NCBI RefSeq assembly: GCF_014654725.1
Contig: NZ_JACVZV010000015.1
Span: 186,001 to 250,000, forward strand
Source: Vulcanococcus sp. Clear-D1
Lineage (GTDB): Bacteria > Cyanobacteriota > Cyanobacteriia > PCC-6307 > Cyanobiaceae
Length of the DNA: 64,000 nt
Reading direction: 5' to 3'
Shown: piece after piece, positions 42,323-51,670 of the stretch
How positions within the stretch are numbered: the first letter of the stretch is position 1
Layout: each line of letters starts with the position of its first letter
Made by a program: the position numbers and the translations under genes
The notes under the pieces: model-generated
What the model was told of the DNA's origin: nothing
Seen by the model: the letters and a program-made list of their open reading frames with translations, nothing else
Database searches by the model: none

Positions 42323-44050
42323 GTGGTTCAGGTCCATCTCGATCTGAGCGAGCCCCAACAACACCTGGTGGCCGTTCAGATCCAGGTTGCGCCGCGGCTG
42401 GCGCGATTGCGGCTCGCTTTGCCTGGCTGGACGCCGGGGTCGTATCTGATTCGCGATTACGTGCGCCTGCTCGAGGGCTTGGTGGTGGAGCAGGACGGCC
42501 GCGTTCTTGAGCTCCAGCGCCTAGAGCCCTCCGCCTGGGTTGTGGCCTGCGATCCCAGTGGTGGTCTGCTCACGATTCGCTACCGGGTGTTGGCGACGGA
42601 GCTCACCGTGCGCACCTGCCATCTCGATCACGAGCATGGGTTCCTGGCCTTGGCGGCCGTGGTGCTCGAACTGGAGGGTGAGCGCTGGAGTCCCTATCAG
42701 CTCAGCTGCACGCTCCCGAAGGGATGGCAGGCCTTCCTGCCACTCCCCGTCTCCAATGGGGTGTGGGAGGCCCGCAACCTCGATCACCTGCTCGACAGCC
42801 CAGTGGAGGCAGGTCCGCACCAACCCCTCCACTTTGCGGTGCATGGTGTTCCCCATCAGCTGGTCTGCTGGGCAGGAGGCCCCGGCGATGAGCGTTGGCT
42901 GCTCGAGCGCCAGCCGCAACTGCTCGATGATCTGCGCCGCGTCTGTGAGGCCTGTTGCCGGCTGATGGGTGTGGAACGCCCGGCTGCCGACAACTATCTG
43001 GTGATCCTGCATCTGGTGGATGAGGGCTACGGCGGCCTCGAGCACGACGACAGCACTGTTCTCGTCTACGGACGCCGCAACCTCGAGAAGCCGAACGGCT
43101 ACCGCCGCTTCCTCCAGTTGGTGGCCCATGAATACCTGCACCAATGGAACGTGCGCCGCCTGCGTCCCGCGGAGCTGACGCCGATCGACTATCACCGCCC
43201 GCCCGTGGTGCCGAGCCTTTGGTTTGCAGAGGGGGTTACGAGCTACCTCGATCAGTTCCTGCCGCTCACCGCTGGCTTGAGTGAGCCTGAGGATCTGTTC
43301 CTCGACCTGGCCGAAGACCTCAGCCGCTACCGGCTCACCCCCGGGCGCGCTGTGCAGAGTCTGCGGGAGAGCAGCCAGGAGGCCTGGGTGAAGCTCTACA
43401 AGGCGGATGCCTATTCGGCCGATGCCCAGGTGAGCTACTACCTGAAAGGCGCGGTTGTGGCCTTGTGCCTGGATTTGCATCTGCGCCGCAGCGGCGGTTC
43501 TCTGATGCAGGTGTTGCGCCAGCTCTGGCTGAGCCACGGCCGCTGGGGGCGTGGCTACAGCGAGGCTGATCTGGTGGAGTCGTTTGCGACACAAGCCCCG
43601 GATCTCGCAACCCAACTGCCGCGTTGGCTGAACGAACTCGACGATCCCGATCTCGATGGCTACTTATCGAGTGTGGGCTTATTCCTGGATGCGGAGATGG
43701 CGAGCACGCCATGGGCAGGACTCACGCCGCGCCTGGAGGCCGGCGGTCTGACCGCAGCGCGGGTGGTGCGCGGCGGTCCGGCCGAACAGGCCGGTGTGAT
43801 GGTGGGCGATGAGCTCGTGGCCCTGGATCAGCAGCGCCTCAAAACACAGGACGACCTGCAACGCGCGCTGCGAGCCAACCAGCCCCAAACCCTGTTGATT
43901 GCCCGGCGCTCTCAGTTGCGCCGCCTTGAGCTCCGCCCCCAATCGCCCCAGGTGGAGCGCTACAGCCTTAAGTGTGTCGTCGAGGCCACCGACGAGCAAC
44001 TCGATGCCCAGCAACGCTGGTTGCTGCAACAACCAGCGCGGTTGGGTTGA
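42323..44050 (+). CDS. M61 family metallopeptidase with PDZ domain
   Basis: A 575-aa protein starting with GTG. The N-terminal part is the M61 beta-sandwich; the catalytic domain has HEYLHQWN (His269, Glu270, His273) and the third zinc ligand Glu303 in WFAEGVTSYLD. A PDZ domain lies at about 460-550 (RVVRGGPAEQAGVMVGDEL). This is the glycyl-aminopeptidase-like M61 layout. No signal peptide is visible, so the enzyme may be cytoplasmic. Its stop shares bases with the amidase ATG (TGATG). Confidence 0.9.
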   Translation: MVQVHLDLSEPQQHLVAVQIQVAPRLARLRLALPGWTPGSYLIRDYVRLLEGLVVEQDGRVLELQRLEPSAWVVACDPSGGLLTIRYRVLATELTVRTCHLDHEHGFLALAAVVLELEGERWSPYQLSCTLPKGWQAFLPLPVSNGVWEARNLDHLLDSPVEAGPHQPLHFAVHGVPHQLVCWAGGPGDERWLLERQPQLLDDLRRVCEACCRLMGVERPAADNYLVILHLVDEGYGGLEHDDSTVLVYGRRNLEKPNGYRRFLQLVAHEYLHQWNVRRLRPAELTPIDYHRPPVVPSLWFAEGVTSYLDQFLPLTAGLSEPEDLFLDLAEDLSRYRLTPGRAVQSLRESSQEAWVKLYKADAYSADAQVSYYLKGAVVALCLDLHLRRSGGSLMQVLRQLWLSHGRWGRGYSEADLVESFATQAPDLATQLPRWLNELDDPDLDGYLSSVGLFLDAEMASTPWAGLTPRLEAGGLTAARVVRGGPAEQAGVMVGDELVALDQQRLKTQDDLQRALRANQPQTLLIARRSQLRRLELRPQSPQVERYSLKCVVEATDEQLDAQQRWLLQQPARLG

Positions 44051-44892
44051 TGGTGCGGCCCTTCAGCGACGCCAAACCGATCAGGCCGCCGGCTTGGTCA
44101 GCAGCTGCGGCCAGCGGCGTTGCTTTGCTGGCTTTGGTGGCCGTGGCCGTGCACCAGGGCCGAGATCCTCTCCCGGTGTCGATTCCTGGTGTGGTTCAGC
44201 GGCCCAAGGCACCGGCGCCACCGCAACAGAAGGCTTGGATCAGCCCGCTCGTGCGCCAGTGCGGCGTGCAGGATCTAGCTTTGCGCATGCGGCTTCAGGC
44301 GTTGCAACGGGATCTGCCCAGCCGCACCCGCCGCGTCAGCATCGATCCCAGCAACTACGGCGAGCGCACCTCGCGTGATGCCTACGGCAACTCGGTTGAC
44401 ACCACACCATCGCTCGTGGTGCTGCATGAAACCGTCTACGGCATCGGCTCCGCGATCAACACCTTCATCACCCACCACCCTCACGATCAAGACCAGGTGA
44501 GCTACCACCTGTTGATCGGTGAGGACGGCCAGGTGGTGGAGACCCTGGATCCTGCCAAACGCGCCTTTGGCGCTGGCTACTCCGCCTTTAAGGGGCGCTG
44601 GGACGTAACCAACCCCAACATGGATGGATCCGTGAACAACTTCGCGTTGCACCTGAGCCTGGAAACTCCGCTCGATGGTGAGGACGCCGATTCAGCCCAC
44701 AGCGGTTACTCCAGCCGCCAGTACGACGCTCTGGCTGTGGTTTTGGCGACGTGGATGCGTCGCTACCGCATTCCGTTTGAGCACATCACCACCCACCGTT
44801 ACGTGGATCTTGGCGGCGAACGGGCCGACCCCCGCAGTTTCGATTGGAGTGAGCTTCAGGTGCGCCTGGCTGCCCTGGGCGTTCTTTGCTGA
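44050..44892 (+). CDS. N-acetylmuramoyl-L-alanine amidase (Amidase_2)
   Basis: A 280-aa exported protein: an N-terminal basic segment and one hydrophobic stretch (about 18-36) act as signal or anchor, then a Pro/Gln linker, then an Amidase_2 domain. Zinc ligands fit His126 in VVLHETV, a second His in ITTHRYVDLGG, and the Asp in ADPRSFDW. It should cut the bond between MurNAc and L-Ala in peptidoglycan. ATG 44050 overlaps the M61 stop. It abuts the convergent lysozyme-like gene. Confidence 0.88.
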   Translation: MVRPFSDAKPIRPPAWSAAAASGVALLALVAVAVHQGRDPLPVSIPGVVQRPKAPAPPQQKAWISPLVRQCGVQDLALRMRLQALQRDLPSRTRRVSIDPSNYGERTSRDAYGNSVDTTPSLVVLHETVYGIGSAINTFITHHPHDQDQVSYHLLIGEDGQVVETLDPAKRAFGAGYSAFKGRWDVTNPNMDGSVNNFALHLSLETPLDGEDADSAHSGYSSRQYDALAVVLATWMRRYRIPFEHITTHRYVDLGGERADPRSFDWSELQVRLAALGVLC

Positions 44893-45717
44893 TCAGATCA
44901 GCTCAGGCGTTGGTTTGCGCTGCACGCTGAAGATCAGGCCATGCAGCTCAGGATCCTGCATGTAGCGGAGGATCCGGGCGGGATAGTCGAGCTTCCCGTT
45001 GTGGAGGTATGCCAGCGTCGCGACTGTTTTGGCGCGACCGCGGTTCTGGCTGACGTTGAAGGTGGCCGAGGCCGGTTGCTTGAGCAGCGCCAGCAGCCGC
45101 GCCATCTTGCCGGCGAGGAGCTCCACGTTCCGCTCGGGATCCAGCAGCTGATCGCGGGCGGCTGCCACCTCCTCTGGGTTGGCGTCTTCCCGCAGCAGGC
45201 CCTGCTTCACCATCTCGCTCAGCCCCAGCTGAGCTGGGCCATGGGTGCTGAACAAACCTGAATGGGCCGCCAACGGCAGGTCTTCTCCTGGTTTGGCGTG
45301 CTGCATCTCATCGAAGAGGATCGCCGCGAGCAGCATCGGGTTGATGCCGGTGCGATGGCTTTCCCGCCAAACCACCGGGCGCAGGGCATCGAGTCGCGTC
45401 ACGGTGTGACTGCGCAGGGGGGTGAGCTGATCGACACCGCGGGTGAACAGCTGTGCCAATTTGGGTTGCGGCCCATGCACGCCGAAGCGGCGCTGCAGCT
45501 CTTGCAGTTCCTCGGCTGTAAAGGTGGTGGGGTCAGCTTCCGGATTTTCAGCCATGCTGGAGCGCTCAGCCGTGGGGGCTGTTGAGCCGTGCCCACGCGC
45601 GCTCCAGTCCACGCTGCCCAGGCTGAGCATGGCGAGTCCCAGAGCGCCTGCGCAGAGCGCGCTGCGGGTGCTGCGGTGGCGGAACGTCTGGCCCAGGGCT
45701 GAGGTGGGATTAATCAA
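44893..45717 (-). CDS. Secreted lysozyme-like protein
   Basis: A 274-aa protein with an N-terminal signal peptide. Residues about 115-215 resemble a lysozyme/lytic transglycosylase fold: ESHRTGINPMLLAAILFDEMQH gives a helix with a potential catalytic Glu, and THGPAQLGLSEM recalls the second motif of such enzymes. I cannot assign a named family with confidence, and activity is unproven. Placed tail to tail with a peptidoglycan amidase, a role in wall turnover is reasonable. Confidence 0.65.
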   Translation of the reverse strand: MINPTSALGQTFRHRSTRSALCAGALGLAMLSLGSVDWSARGHGSTAPTAERSSMAENPEADPTTFTAEELQELQRRFGVHGPQPKLAQLFTRGVDQLTPLRSHTVTRLDALRPVVWRESHRTGINPMLLAAILFDEMQHAKPGEDLPLAAHSGLFSTHGPAQLGLSEMVKQGLLREDANPEEVAAARDQLLDPERNVELLAGKMARLLALLKQPASATFNVSQNRGRAKTVATLAYLHNGKLDYPARILRYMQDPELHGLIFSVQRKPTPELI

Positions 45718-45762
45718 ATCTTACGAAGCTCTTCCCGATTCGCTCGTTCGGTGGCCGGCCGG

Positions 45763-45851
45763 CTGTGTGCTTGTCCACACAGTCTCGGTTCAGTCTCGGC
45801 TTTTTGCAGTGTTTCTGATCCCAAAAGGGTTTGCCCACGGTGATTTCACCG
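45763..45851. promoter_or_regulatory. Structured divergent region upstream of pgi
   Basis: The 168-bp gap between the lysozyme-like gene and pgi holds three ordered elements: a perfect 7-bp inverted repeat ctgtgtg/cacacag (45763-45769, 45776-45782), a tandem cagtctcgg repeat 11 bases apart (45780 and 45791) followed by TTTTT, and a CGGTGA-TT-TCACCG inverted repeat (45838-45851) 35 bases before the pgi ATG. These could be operators or an RNA structure; no named regulator site matches. Confidence 0.4.
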
Positions 45852-45885
45852 ATAGGTTCGATTTGCGCCTGCCTGAACTGGCTTC

Positions 45886-47490
45886 ATGACATCCACCGCT
45901 TCCGCTCCCGGCGTTGACGCCAATAGCCAGTGGCAGCGGTTCTGCAGCCAGCTCTGGCATAACCCGAGCCTGGGTTTCTGGCTCGATGTGAGCCGTATGG
46001 GCCTCGATGAGGCCGTGCTCAGCAGCCTCCGGCCGCGCTTCAAAGAGGCCTTCCAGGCCATGGCAGCCCTAGAGGGTGGAGCGATCGCCAATGCCGACGA
46101 GCAGCGCCAGGTGGGGCATTACTGGCTGCGCAACCCATCCCTGGCACCGGATGCGGCCAGCGGCCAACACATCCAGGCGGAGATTGATCGGATCGAGGCG
46201 TTCGGCCGTGATGTTCTCAGTGGCGCCATCGGGCCTGACGGCGGAACCCGTTTCACTGATGTGCTGTGGATCGGCATCGGCGGCTCTGGCCTTGGCCCTT
46301 TGCTCATGATTCGGGCCCTGCAGGATCCCGGCGCTGGCCTGCCCTTTCACTTCTTCGACAACGTCGATCCCGATGGGATGCGCCGCACCCTGGCTTCCCT
46401 GGGTGATCGGCTCAAGACCACGTTGGTGATCGTGGTGAGCAAATCCGGCGGCACACCGGAGCCCCATATCGGCATGCTCCAGGCCCGCCGTGCCGTCGAG
46501 GCCGCCGGTGGCAATTGGATCAAGCAGGCCGCAGCGGTGACCATGCTCGGCAGCCGCCTCGATCAGGAAGCGGAGCAGGGCGATTGGCTGGCTCGCTTCG
46601 ACATGTTCGATTGGGTGGGTGGCCGCACCAGCATCACCAGCGCTGTTGGTCTGCTGCCGGGAGTGCTAATCGGCTCCGACATTCGCGCCTTCCTGGCCGG
46701 CGCTGCCGAGATGGATGAGGTGACCCGCTCCGCCAACACCCTGGACACCAACCCGGCCGCCCTCTTGGCGGCCGCCTGGTTCCAGGCCGGCGGTGGCCGA
46801 GGCCAGCGGGACATGGTGGTGCTGCCCTACCGCGACCGGCTGGAGGTGTTCAGCCGTTACCTGCAGCAGCTGGTGATGGAGAGCCTGGGCAAGAAGCTCG
46901 ATCGTCAGGGCAACGTGGTGCACCAGGGCATCGCCGTCTACGGCAACAAGGGCTCCACTGACCAGCACGCCTACGTGCAGCAGCTGCGCGATGGGGTGGA
47001 CAACTACTTCGTGACCTTCATTGAAGTGCTCGAAGATCCGGGCGACATCCCACCTCTCGAGGGCGAGAACCCCGGTGATTTTCTCGATGGCTTCCTGCAG
47101 GGCACCCGCTCAGCGCTCACCGATGAGGGGCGCTACAACCTGAGCATCACGATGCAGAAGCTCGACGCCCGCAGCCTCGGCGCCTTGATCGCCCTGTTTG
47201 AGCGCGCTGTGGGGTATTACGGCGAGCTGGTGAACATCAACGCCTACCACCAGCCCGGCGTTGAAGCCGGCAAGAAAGCCGCCGCCGCGTTGCTCGATCT
47301 GCAGGCACGGCTGGAGCAGGCGATGGCTGACAAGCGCGAACACACGCTTGCGGAGCTTCAGCAGCTGATGGGGCTGCCCTCACCTGAGCCGCTCTATTGG
47401 ATCCTGCGCCACCTCTGCGCCAACCGCCGCCACATTGATGCGCGCGGCGATTGGGGCCAGCCGGAATCCCTTGTGTTCATCCACGACTGA
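45886..47490 (+). CDS. pgi: Glucose-6-phosphate isomerase
   Basis: A 534-aa two-SIS-domain protein. WIGIGGSGLGPLLM, VVVSKSGGTPEP and VYGNKGSTDQHAYVQQLRDG are PGI motifs. It interconverts glucose-6-phosphate and fructose-6-phosphate in glycogen, sucrose and glucosylglycerol metabolism and the oxidative pentose phosphate cycle. ATG 45886 fits the family; it runs toward leuS, with the stops 10 bases apart. Confidence 0.96.
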   Translation: MTSTASAPGVDANSQWQRFCSQLWHNPSLGFWLDVSRMGLDEAVLSSLRPRFKEAFQAMAALEGGAIANADEQRQVGHYWLRNPSLAPDAASGQHIQAEIDRIEAFGRDVLSGAIGPDGGTRFTDVLWIGIGGSGLGPLLMIRALQDPGAGLPFHFFDNVDPDGMRRTLASLGDRLKTTLVIVVSKSGGTPEPHIGMLQARRAVEAAGGNWIKQAAAVTMLGSRLDQEAEQGDWLARFDMFDWVGGRTSITSAVGLLPGVLIGSDIRAFLAGAAEMDEVTRSANTLDTNPAALLAAAWFQAGGGRGQRDMVVLPYRDRLEVFSRYLQQLVMESLGKKLDRQGNVVHQGIAVYGNKGSTDQHAYVQQLRDGVDNYFVTFIEVLEDPGDIPPLEGENPGDFLDGFLQGTRSALTDEGRYNLSITMQKLDARSLGALIALFERAVGYYGELVNINAYHQPGVEAGKKAAAALLDLQARLEQAMADKREHTLAELQQLMGLPSPEPLYWILRHLCANRRHIDARGDWGQPESLVFIHD

Positions 47491-47499
47491 GGCGCTGCC

Positions 47500-50145
47500 T
47501 CAGGGCACCAGGTTCACGAGCTTGCCCGGCACCACGATCACGCGGCTGGGGGTTTTGCCCTCCAGCCACTTGGCCGCGATGTCGCTCTCGAGGGCTAGCT
47601 TCTCCAGCGTGGCCTTGTCGGCATCGGCGGGCACCTCCAGGTTGCCGCGCACTTTGCCCTTGATCTGAATCACCAGGGTCACGGTGTCGCGCACCAGGGC
47701 GCTGGCATCGGCTGCGGGCCAGCGCTGGGCGTGGATGCTGCTGCTGGCCAGGGCATCGCCGGCATTGCGGCCGCTGAGCTTCAGCCAGAGCTCTTCGGCC
47801 AGGTGGGGCGCAAAGGGTGCCAGCAGGATCAGCAGCGTGCGCAGCGCCTCGCAGGCGAACACCTCTCCGCAATTTTCCAGGTGGGTGCCCATGGCGTTGC
47901 TGAGCTTCATCAGCTCCGACACGGCGGTGTTGAACTGATAGTCGCCATCGAGGTCGTCGCTGATCTCGGTGATGGCGGTGTGCACCGCTCGCCGCAGCTC
48001 TTGCTCGGCGGGGTTCAGTGATCCGGCGGCCAGGGCCTGGACCACGGCCTCGGGGCCACCGGCACCCGCCGCCAGGCTCAGGCCGCGCTCGCAGGCACCA
48101 TCCACCAGGCGCCAGATCCGCTGCAGGAAACGGAACTGCCCCTCCACATCGGCGTCGTCCCACTCGAGATCCTTCTCCGGCGGCGCCTTGAACAGGATGA
48201 ACATCCGGGCGGTATCTGCGCCGTACTTGTCGATGACAACAGCCGGATCCACGCCGTTGTACTTCGACTTCGACATCTTTTCGTAGAACGTCTCCAGCAC
48301 TTCGCCACTGGCCGGATCGCGTGGATCGGTGGGATCGGCCACATCCGCCGGAGCGATGTATTTGCCGGTGTGGGGGTTCTTGTAGGTGATGCCCTGCACC
48401 ATGCCCTGGGTGAGCAGGCGCTGGAAGGGTTCATCGAAGCCGAGCAGGCCCCGGTCGCGCAGCACCTTGGTGAAGAAGCGCGAGTAGAGCAGGTGCAGGA
48501 TCGCGTGTTCGATGCCGCCCACGTATTGATCCACGGGCAGCCAGCTGTTCACGGCGTCCTCGCTGAAGGGACGCGTGGTGTTCGTTGCGTCGCTGTAGCG
48601 CAGGTAATACCAGCTGGAACACATAAAGGTGTCCATGGTGTCGGTCTCGCGCTTGGCGGGCTGACCGCAGCAGGGGCAGCTCACGTTCACCCAGTTCTCC
48701 AGCTGCGCCAGGGGGGAGCCGCCCTTGCCGGCGAGGTTGGCGCCCTGCGGCAGTTCCACCGGCAGCTGATCGGCGGGCACGGGCACGACGCCGCAGCTGT
48801 CGCAGTGGATCACCGGGATCGGGCATCCCCAGTAGCGCTGGCGCGAGATCAGCCAGTCGCGCAGACGGAACTGCACCTTCTCCTGACCCCAGCCCTCCGC
48901 CGCAGCGGCCGAGGTGATCGCCTGTTTGGCGTCGCCATTCGGCAGGCCATCAAAGCGGCCGGAGTGGATCAGTACACCCCCCTCTGTCCAGGCGCCGCCT
49001 TCGAAGGCGTGTTCATCACTCCCTTCGGGAATGATCACTTGCTGCACCGGCAGTTCGTACTGGCGGGCAAACAGAAAATCGCGCTGGTCGTGGGCTGGCA
49101 CACCCATCACTGCGCCGGTGCCGTATTCGGCCAGCACATAGTCGGCGATCCAGATCGGGATCAGTTCATCGTTGGCGGGATTGCGCACCTGGGCGCCAAT
49201 CGGCACGCCGCGCTTCGGTTTGTCTTCGGCGGTGCGCTCCTGTTCGCTCTGGCGCGACACCAGATCGCAAAAGGCTTCCACGGCGATCTCCTGCTCGGCC
49301 GTGGTGAGTTCCGCCACCAGCGGATGCTCCGGTGCCAACACCACATAGGAGGCGCCGAAGATTGTGTCGGGCCGGGTGGTGAATACGGTGATTCGCTCAG
49401 CCGTGTCGTGACCGGCGGCATCCACCACCGTGAACTGCAGTTCGGCGCCGGTGCTGCGGCCGATCCAGTTGGCCTGCATGGTGCGCACGCGCTCCGGCCA
49501 ACCGTCGAGCTGGCTCAGGTCGTCGAGCAGTTGCTGGGCGTAATCGGTGATTTTCAGGAACCACTGGCGCAGCTTGCGCTTCTCCACCAAGGCGCCGGAA
49601 CGCCAGGAGCGGCCTTCGCTGTCCACCTGCTCATTGGCGAGCACGGTCTGATCGATCGGATCCCAGTTGACCGTGGCGTCCTTCTGATAGGCCAGCCCGG
49701 AATCAAGGAAGTGCAGGAACAGCCACTGGGTCCAGCGGTAGTAATCGGCGTGGCAGGTGGCCACCTCGCGTTCCCAATCGATCGAGAGACCCAGCTGGTT
49801 GAGCTGCTCCCGCATCGAGGCGATGTTTTGATCGGTCCAGGCGCCGGGATCCACGCCCCGCTCAATCGCCGCGTTCTCTGCTGGCAGGCCGAAGGCATCC
49901 CAGCCCATCGGATGCAGGACCTTTTTGCCCCGCAGCCGCTGCACCCGCGCCACCACATCGGTGATCACGTAGTTGCGCACATGGCCCATGTGCAGATTCC
50001 CCGAGGGATAGGGGAACATCGATAGGGCGTAGAAGGCGTCGTCGCCGGGTTTCAGCTCTGGCGTGTCGTGCAGGCCGTTCTCCTGCCAGGCCCGTTGCCA
50101 GCCGGTCTCGATCGCCTGGGGTTGGTAGCGGCTGCTCTCGCTCAC
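47500..50145 (-). CDS. leuS: Leucyl-tRNA synthetase
   Basis: An 881-aa class Ia synthetase: HMGH-type motif in [19 protein letters not shown] loop in [10 protein letters not shown], a large editing domain with the [12 protein letters not shown] segment, and an anticodon-binding C-terminal region. It charges tRNA-Leu and clears misacylated products. GTG 50145 precedes the conserved [14 protein letters not shown]; the frame runs 25 codons upstream but without family similarity. It lies 49 bases downstream of hfq on the same strand. Confidence 0.97.
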   Translation of the reverse strand: MSESSRYQPQAIETGWQRAWQENGLHDTPELKPGDDAFYALSMFPYPSGNLHMGHVRNYVITDVVARVQRLRGKKVLHPMGWDAFGLPAENAAIERGVDPGAWTDQNIASMREQLNQLGLSIDWEREVATCHADYYRWTQWLFLHFLDSGLAYQKDATVNWDPIDQTVLANEQVDSEGRSWRSGALVEKRKLRQWFLKITDYAQQLLDDLSQLDGWPERVRTMQANWIGRSTGAELQFTVVDAAGHDTAERITVFTTRPDTIFGASYVVLAPEHPLVAELTTAEQEIAVEAFCDLVSRQSEQERTAEDKPKRGVPIGAQVRNPANDELIPIWIADYVLAEYGTGAVMGVPAHDQRDFLFARQYELPVQQVIIPEGSDEHAFEGGAWTEGGVLIHSGRFDGLPNGDAKQAITSAAAAEGWGQEKVQFRLRDWLISRQRYWGCPIPVIHCDSCGVVPVPADQLPVELPQGANLAGKGGSPLAQLENWVNVSCPCCGQPAKRETDTMDTFMCSSWYYLRYSDATNTTRPFSEDAVNSWLPVDQYVGGIEHAILHLLYSRFFTKVLRDRGLLGFDEPFQRLLTQGMVQGITYKNPHTGKYIAPADVADPTDPRDPASGEVLETFYEKMSKSKYNGVDPAVVIDKYGADTARMFILFKAPPEKDLEWDDADVEGQFRFLQRIWRLVDGACERGLSLAAGAGGPEAVVQALAAGSLNPAEQELRRAVHTAITEISDDLDGDYQFNTAVSELMKLSNAMGTHLENCGEVFACEALRTLLILLAPFAPHLAEELWLKLSGRNAGDALASSSIHAQRWPAADASALVRDTVTLVIQIKGKVRGNLEVPADADKATLEKLALESDIAAKWLEGKTPSRVIVVPGKLVNLVP

Positions 50146-50194
50146 GGACGGGCTGGGGTCAAGTAGGGGCGTGTGGGCGATGCTCCCACAGCCC

Positions 50195-50434
50195 TCAGAC
50201 CAGGGCTCTGAGCAAAGCAATCGCCTGGCGGTTCACCAACACCAGCTCACCGCCATGGGCGGGCTCCAGCGCGACGAAATCGGCATCCACCCAGCGGGGG
50301 ATTCCCGTGAGACTTGTGCCATCCATGAGCTGCACGGCCAAGTTGGAGCGGCTGCGAATCCAGCTTTGAAGTTGCCGAATTCCGGGCTGGGAGGTGTCGA
50401 ACGGCGCAGCCCGGTTGTCCATGCTGCTCCCCAT
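50195..50434 (-). CDS. hfq: Hfq-like RNA-binding protein (cyanobacterial type)
   Basis: A 79-aa Sm-like protein. The Sm1 part contains [19 protein letters not shown] and the Sm2 part [15 protein letters not shown], with the divergent residues of cyanobacterial Hfq. Cyanobacterial Hfq lacks much of the RNA-binding rim of E. coli Hfq and in Synechocystis binds the pilus ATPase PilB1 and controls motility and transformation. The gene is divergent from dapF, as in marine picocyanobacteria. The start is ATG 50434 (ATG 50422 is possible). Confidence 0.82.
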   Translation of the reverse strand: MGSSMDNRAAPFDTSQPGIRQLQSWIRSRSNLAVQLMDGTSLTGIPRWVDADFVALEPAHGGELVLVNRQAIALLRALV

Positions 50435-50478
50435 AGGATTTGCCTCAACCTCATGCCTGCCCAGGCAGGCTGCCGCGC

Positions 50479-51666
50479 GTGTCGTCCCCCAGCAAGACCC
50501 CGTTCAGCTCGCTGCAGGCTGAACTGAGCTTCAGCAAGTACCAGGGGCTTGGTAACGACTTCCTGATGCTCGATGGCCGCGCCGCCAGCGATCCCGACTT
50601 TGTGTTTGGCCTGACACCGGCCCTGGTGGTGGAGCTGTGCGATCGCCGCTTCGGCGTCGGCGGTGATGGCGTGATCCTGGCGTTGCCCCCGAACAACGGT
50701 GGCGAGCTGCGCATGCGCATTTTCAATGCCGATGGCACGGAGCCGGAGATGTGCGGCAACGGCATCCGTTGTTTGGCCCGCTTCCTCGCCGACCGCGACG
50801 GCGATGGCCCCGGTCGTACCTGGCAGATCGACACCCTGGCCGGTCGGATCGTGCCCGAGCTCCTGCCGGACGGCACCATTCGTGTGGATATGGGTGCTCC
50901 ATTCCTCGAGCCGGCCCAGGTGCCGACAACGTTGGAGAGCGGCCCTGCTGGCCTACCCCAGGGTGAGCTGGAGGTGGATGGTGAATGCTTTGCGGTGGCG
51001 GCCGCGGGCATGGGAAATCCCCATGCGGTGATTCCCGTGCCACTGGTGGAGGAGATCGATCTGGAGCGCTTTGGCGCCCTGCTCGAAGTGCATCCCGCCT
51101 TCCCCGCCAAAACCAACGTGCACTTTGTGCAGGTGCTCGCCCCTGATCACCTGGTGATGCGGGTGTGGGAGCGAGGGGCTGGCCCCACCCTGGCTTGCGG
51201 CACTGGAGCCTGCGCCACTCTCGTGGCATGCCACAGCCTTGGGCTGTGTGAGCGGCGGGCCCGCCTCGATCTGCCCGGCGGCCCCCTGCAGATTCACTGG
51301 GATGCCGCCAGCGGCAAGGTGTTCATGGATGGTCCGGCAGAGCACGTGTTCGATGCCGTGATCCCTGATCCCCGCGCTGTTGCCGACGCTCGCAGCCAAG
51401 CCGCAGGCCAGGCCTCGGCCGAGGCCACAGCGACTGCACCAGACCCCAAGCCGACACCCGTTGCCGCTGCCCCTGAGATCGATTGCGCCACGGTGTGTAC
51501 CAACGGCTGCATCCGACCTGACAACTGCCCCAGTGCTGAAGCGAGGGCCCGGGTGGCGGCGCTGCTGAGCGGCAGCTCCCTTGATGACCTGGTGACCCTG
51601 GCCACCAATACACTCGAATCCCGCACCCGTGCTCGCTTCGAGCGCGATACCGGCCTGGGCAGCTGA
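50479..51666 (+). CDS. dapF: Diaminopimelate epimerase with a C-terminal Cys-rich extension
   Basis: A 395-aa protein from GTG 50479. Residues about 1-297 are DapF: catalytic Cys92 in MCGNGIR and Cys240 in LACGTGACAT. It turns LL- into meso-diaminopimelate for lysine and peptidoglycan. Residues 298-333 are an Ala/Pro/Glu linker, and residues 334-395 form an extra module with Cys336, 340, 344 and 350 followed by a helix. That module resembles a small stand-alone cyanobacterial protein I recall, though I cannot name it. Usual DapF is about 280 aa, so this is a fusion. The stop is five bases before the next ATG. Confidence 0.9.
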   Translation: MSSPSKTPFSSLQAELSFSKYQGLGNDFLMLDGRAASDPDFVFGLTPALVVELCDRRFGVGGDGVILALPPNNGGELRMRIFNADGTEPEMCGNGIRCLARFLADRDGDGPGRTWQIDTLAGRIVPELLPDGTIRVDMGAPFLEPAQVPTTLESGPAGLPQGELEVDGECFAVAAAGMGNPHAVIPVPLVEEIDLERFGALLEVHPAFPAKTNVHFVQVLAPDHLVMRVWERGAGPTLACGTGACATLVACHSLGLCERRARLDLPGGPLQIHWDAASGKVFMDGPAEHVFDAVIPDPRAVADARSQAAGQASAEATATAPDPKPTPVAAAPEIDCATVCTNGCIRPDNCPSAEARARVAALLSGSSLDDLVTLATNTLESRTRARFERDTGLGS

Positions 51667-51670
51667 GGCG

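Noticed and set aside
48370-50025. 551-codon plus-strand open frame opposite leuS
   Set aside because: It is a GC-rich antisense frame with His/Gln-rich nonsense composition; leuS is certain.
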